Shown here piece after piece: positions 5,682 through 6,231 of a DNA stretch of 6,231 nucleotides (position 1 is the stretch's first letter; every line of letters begins with the position of its first letter). The notes below the pieces were generated by a model. That model had not been told where the DNA came from. It searched no databases and worked only from the letters and a program-made list of their open reading frames with translations. The position numbers and the translations under genes were made by a program. This DNA comes from Cyclobacteriaceae bacterium (GTDB lineage: Bacteria; Bacteroidota; Bacteroidia; Cytophagales; Cyclobacteriaceae). The DNA lies in contig JAIENH010000014.1 in the NCBI GenBank assembly GCA_019751475.1, positions 1 to 6,231 on the forward strand. Direction: 5' to 3'.

Positions 5682-5724
5682 ACGGGAATACACAAGCAAT
5701 TGTTGTATTCCCGTTTTTGTTTTT
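5446..5724 (+). ncRNA. Possible unidentified small RNA ending at a strong terminator
   Basis: A strong intrinsic terminator with no gene in front of it implies a non-coding transcript. Supporting local structure includes CAGTT-GCAA-AGCTG (5597-5610), a 5-bp stem with a GNRA loop, and the neighbouring GTTG-AGAA-CAAC (5586-5597). AGCGT/ACGCT (5645-5649 with 5657-5661) competes with a longer-range pairing of TAGCGT (5541-5546) with ACGCTA (5657-5662). The 5' end rests on a weak promoter match and is uncertain. I cannot assign it to 6S, RNase P, tmRNA or any riboswitch. It might instead be the relic of a lost gene's 3' region. Confidence 0.3.
5682..5724 (+). terminator. Strong Rho-independent terminator
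   Basis: ACGGGAATACA (5682-5692) pairs perfectly over 11 bp with TGTATTCCCGT (5704-5714) around an 11-base loop. A T-rich tail TTTTTGTTTTT follows directly. The minus strand lacks a T-tract, so it serves plus-strand transcription only; the gene it ends is not evident. Confidence 0.85.
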
Positions 5725-5754
5725 AAGGGATTATCAATTGAGCTATGGGTATAG

Positions 5755-5774
5755 AAATCACCTTAAATCACCTA
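5755..5774. repeat. Short 10-bp tandem repeat
   Basis: AAATCACCTT is followed directly by AAATCACCTA, differing only in the last base. It lies just past the 3' end of the Dabb fragment. No function is apparent. Confidence 0.4.
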
Positions 5775-5786
5775 AAAGTTTAAAAT

Positions 5787-6011
5787 CTATTTATCTGCCC
5801 AATAATCAACCACAAAAACTTTCTCCATATGTGACTGTAGCACACGCTGGAAAGCTACGTTTGCCGGATGTGCCTGATAGTCGGCCAGGTCTTGCTCAGA
5901 ATGATAAGTCAAGACAAAACAATGGGTAAAACCCTGGTGATGATTTTCCGGACTTACGTTCAGTACCTCAACCATTTCATCAGTTGATGCAAACCGGCTC
6001 AGTGATGCGGG
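5787..6011 (-). pseudogene. N-terminally truncated Dabb (stress-responsive A/B barrel) domain
   Basis: Dabb proteins are small dimeric ferredoxin-like barrels of about 100 residues, mostly of unknown function, several linked to stress. The C-terminal part is clear: NVSPENHHQGFTHCFVLTY, then a Y..HP....F pattern (DYQAHPANVAF), then MEKVFVVDYWADK before the TAG. The reading frame is open only from 6011, after an in-frame TGA at 6012-6014, and the first ATG is at 5973-5975, giving 62 residues. The first strand and most of the first helix (about 30-40 residues, normally starting with an 'h.V.fk' strand) are missing, and no other frame upstream supplies them because that DNA codes for the AlkD-like C-terminus. 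I infer a deletion relic; a short expressed protein cannot be excluded. Confidence 0.65.
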
Positions 6012-6231
6012 TCAGTTTGGTGAATTTGGGCCACCCTTTCTGATGAAGGTGTCTTTTTTCCCGTCTTCAGCTTGGTCAGCGTTTCACGAATGGCAATCGC
6101 GGGGAGTGTATTCTTATTCCTGGAGATGTATTGGCTTACCATTTTCGTGTGATGCTTCACCAAGTCGCGCAGGAGCCACGAGATAGCTTTTGTGATGAGG
6201 ATTTCTTTTTCAATTTTCAGACGCTCGATGT
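5999..6231 (-). CDS. DNA alkylation repeat (AlkD-like) protein, C-terminal part
   Basis: The reading frame enters from the right edge of the window and runs 76 codons to a TGA at 5999-6001, so the N-terminus lies outside. The family consists of HEAT-like repeat proteins; AlkD is a DNA glycosylase that removes alkylated purines. The visible part matches the family's end: EILITKAISWLLRDLVKHH, then V..YI..N...LP, then IAIRETLTKLKTGKK. These correspond to AlkD's conserved KAI-W-LR helix and terminal RE helix. Relatives I recall end near the TGKK; the last 17 residues here (from T60 of the visible part) may be non-native tail acquired at the junction with the Dabb fragment. The catalytic residues lie outside the window, so activity cannot be judged. 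Confidence 0.7.
   Translation of the reverse strand, partial: IERLKIEKEILITKAISWLLRDLVKHHTKMVSQYISRNKNTLPAIAIRETLTKLKTGKKTPSSERVAQIHQTDPHH

Noticed and set aside
5672..5929. Plus-strand 85-codon open frame
   Set aside because: It crosses the strong terminator and runs antisense to the Dabb coding sequence, which has a recognised family.

Overview
The window reads like chromosomal DNA of a member of the Bacteroidota, most likely of the Cytophagales type. The reasons are phylum-style -7 boxes (TAnnTTTG) in front of three genes, near absence of Shine-Dalgarno sequences, Bacteroidota-like versions of FtsE, CCA enzyme and ECF sigma factor, and a short SRP RNA. It is mostly housekeeping sequence with accessory-looking intergenic DNA; I see no defence island, prophage or CRISPR array.

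Left half (about 138-3477, plus strand): a promoter with almost no leader feeds a CCA tRNA nucleotidyltransferase gene. The next gene overlaps it by ATGA and encodes an exported TPR protein. After a 42-base gap comes an ECF sigma factor, which overlaps (ATGA again) a one-pass membrane protein that is probably its anti-sigma factor. The second overlap carries the only strong Shine-Dalgarno sequence in the window.

Middle (3478-3701): a non-coding gap between convergent operons is packed with inverted repeats. They include a 129-bp stretch bounded by perfect 12-bp inverted repeats, a perfect 20-bp palindrome, and several copies of a REP-like TTCGACA-GCTCAA motif.

Right-middle (3702-5264, minus strand): a single-domain transaldolase gene (transaldolase-type rather than fructose-6-phosphate-aldolase-type active site) overlaps by one base the start of an FtsE-like ATPase gene. 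Upstream is a complete bacterial small SRP RNA with its own -7 box and a T-tract terminator.

Right end (5265-6231): about 420 bases without a convincing gene end at a strong plus-strand intrinsic terminator, suggesting an unassigned small RNA. Beyond it, on the minus strand, lie an N-terminally truncated Dabb-domain gene (probable pseudogene) and the C-terminal end of a DNA alkylation repeat (AlkD-like) protein that runs out of the window.
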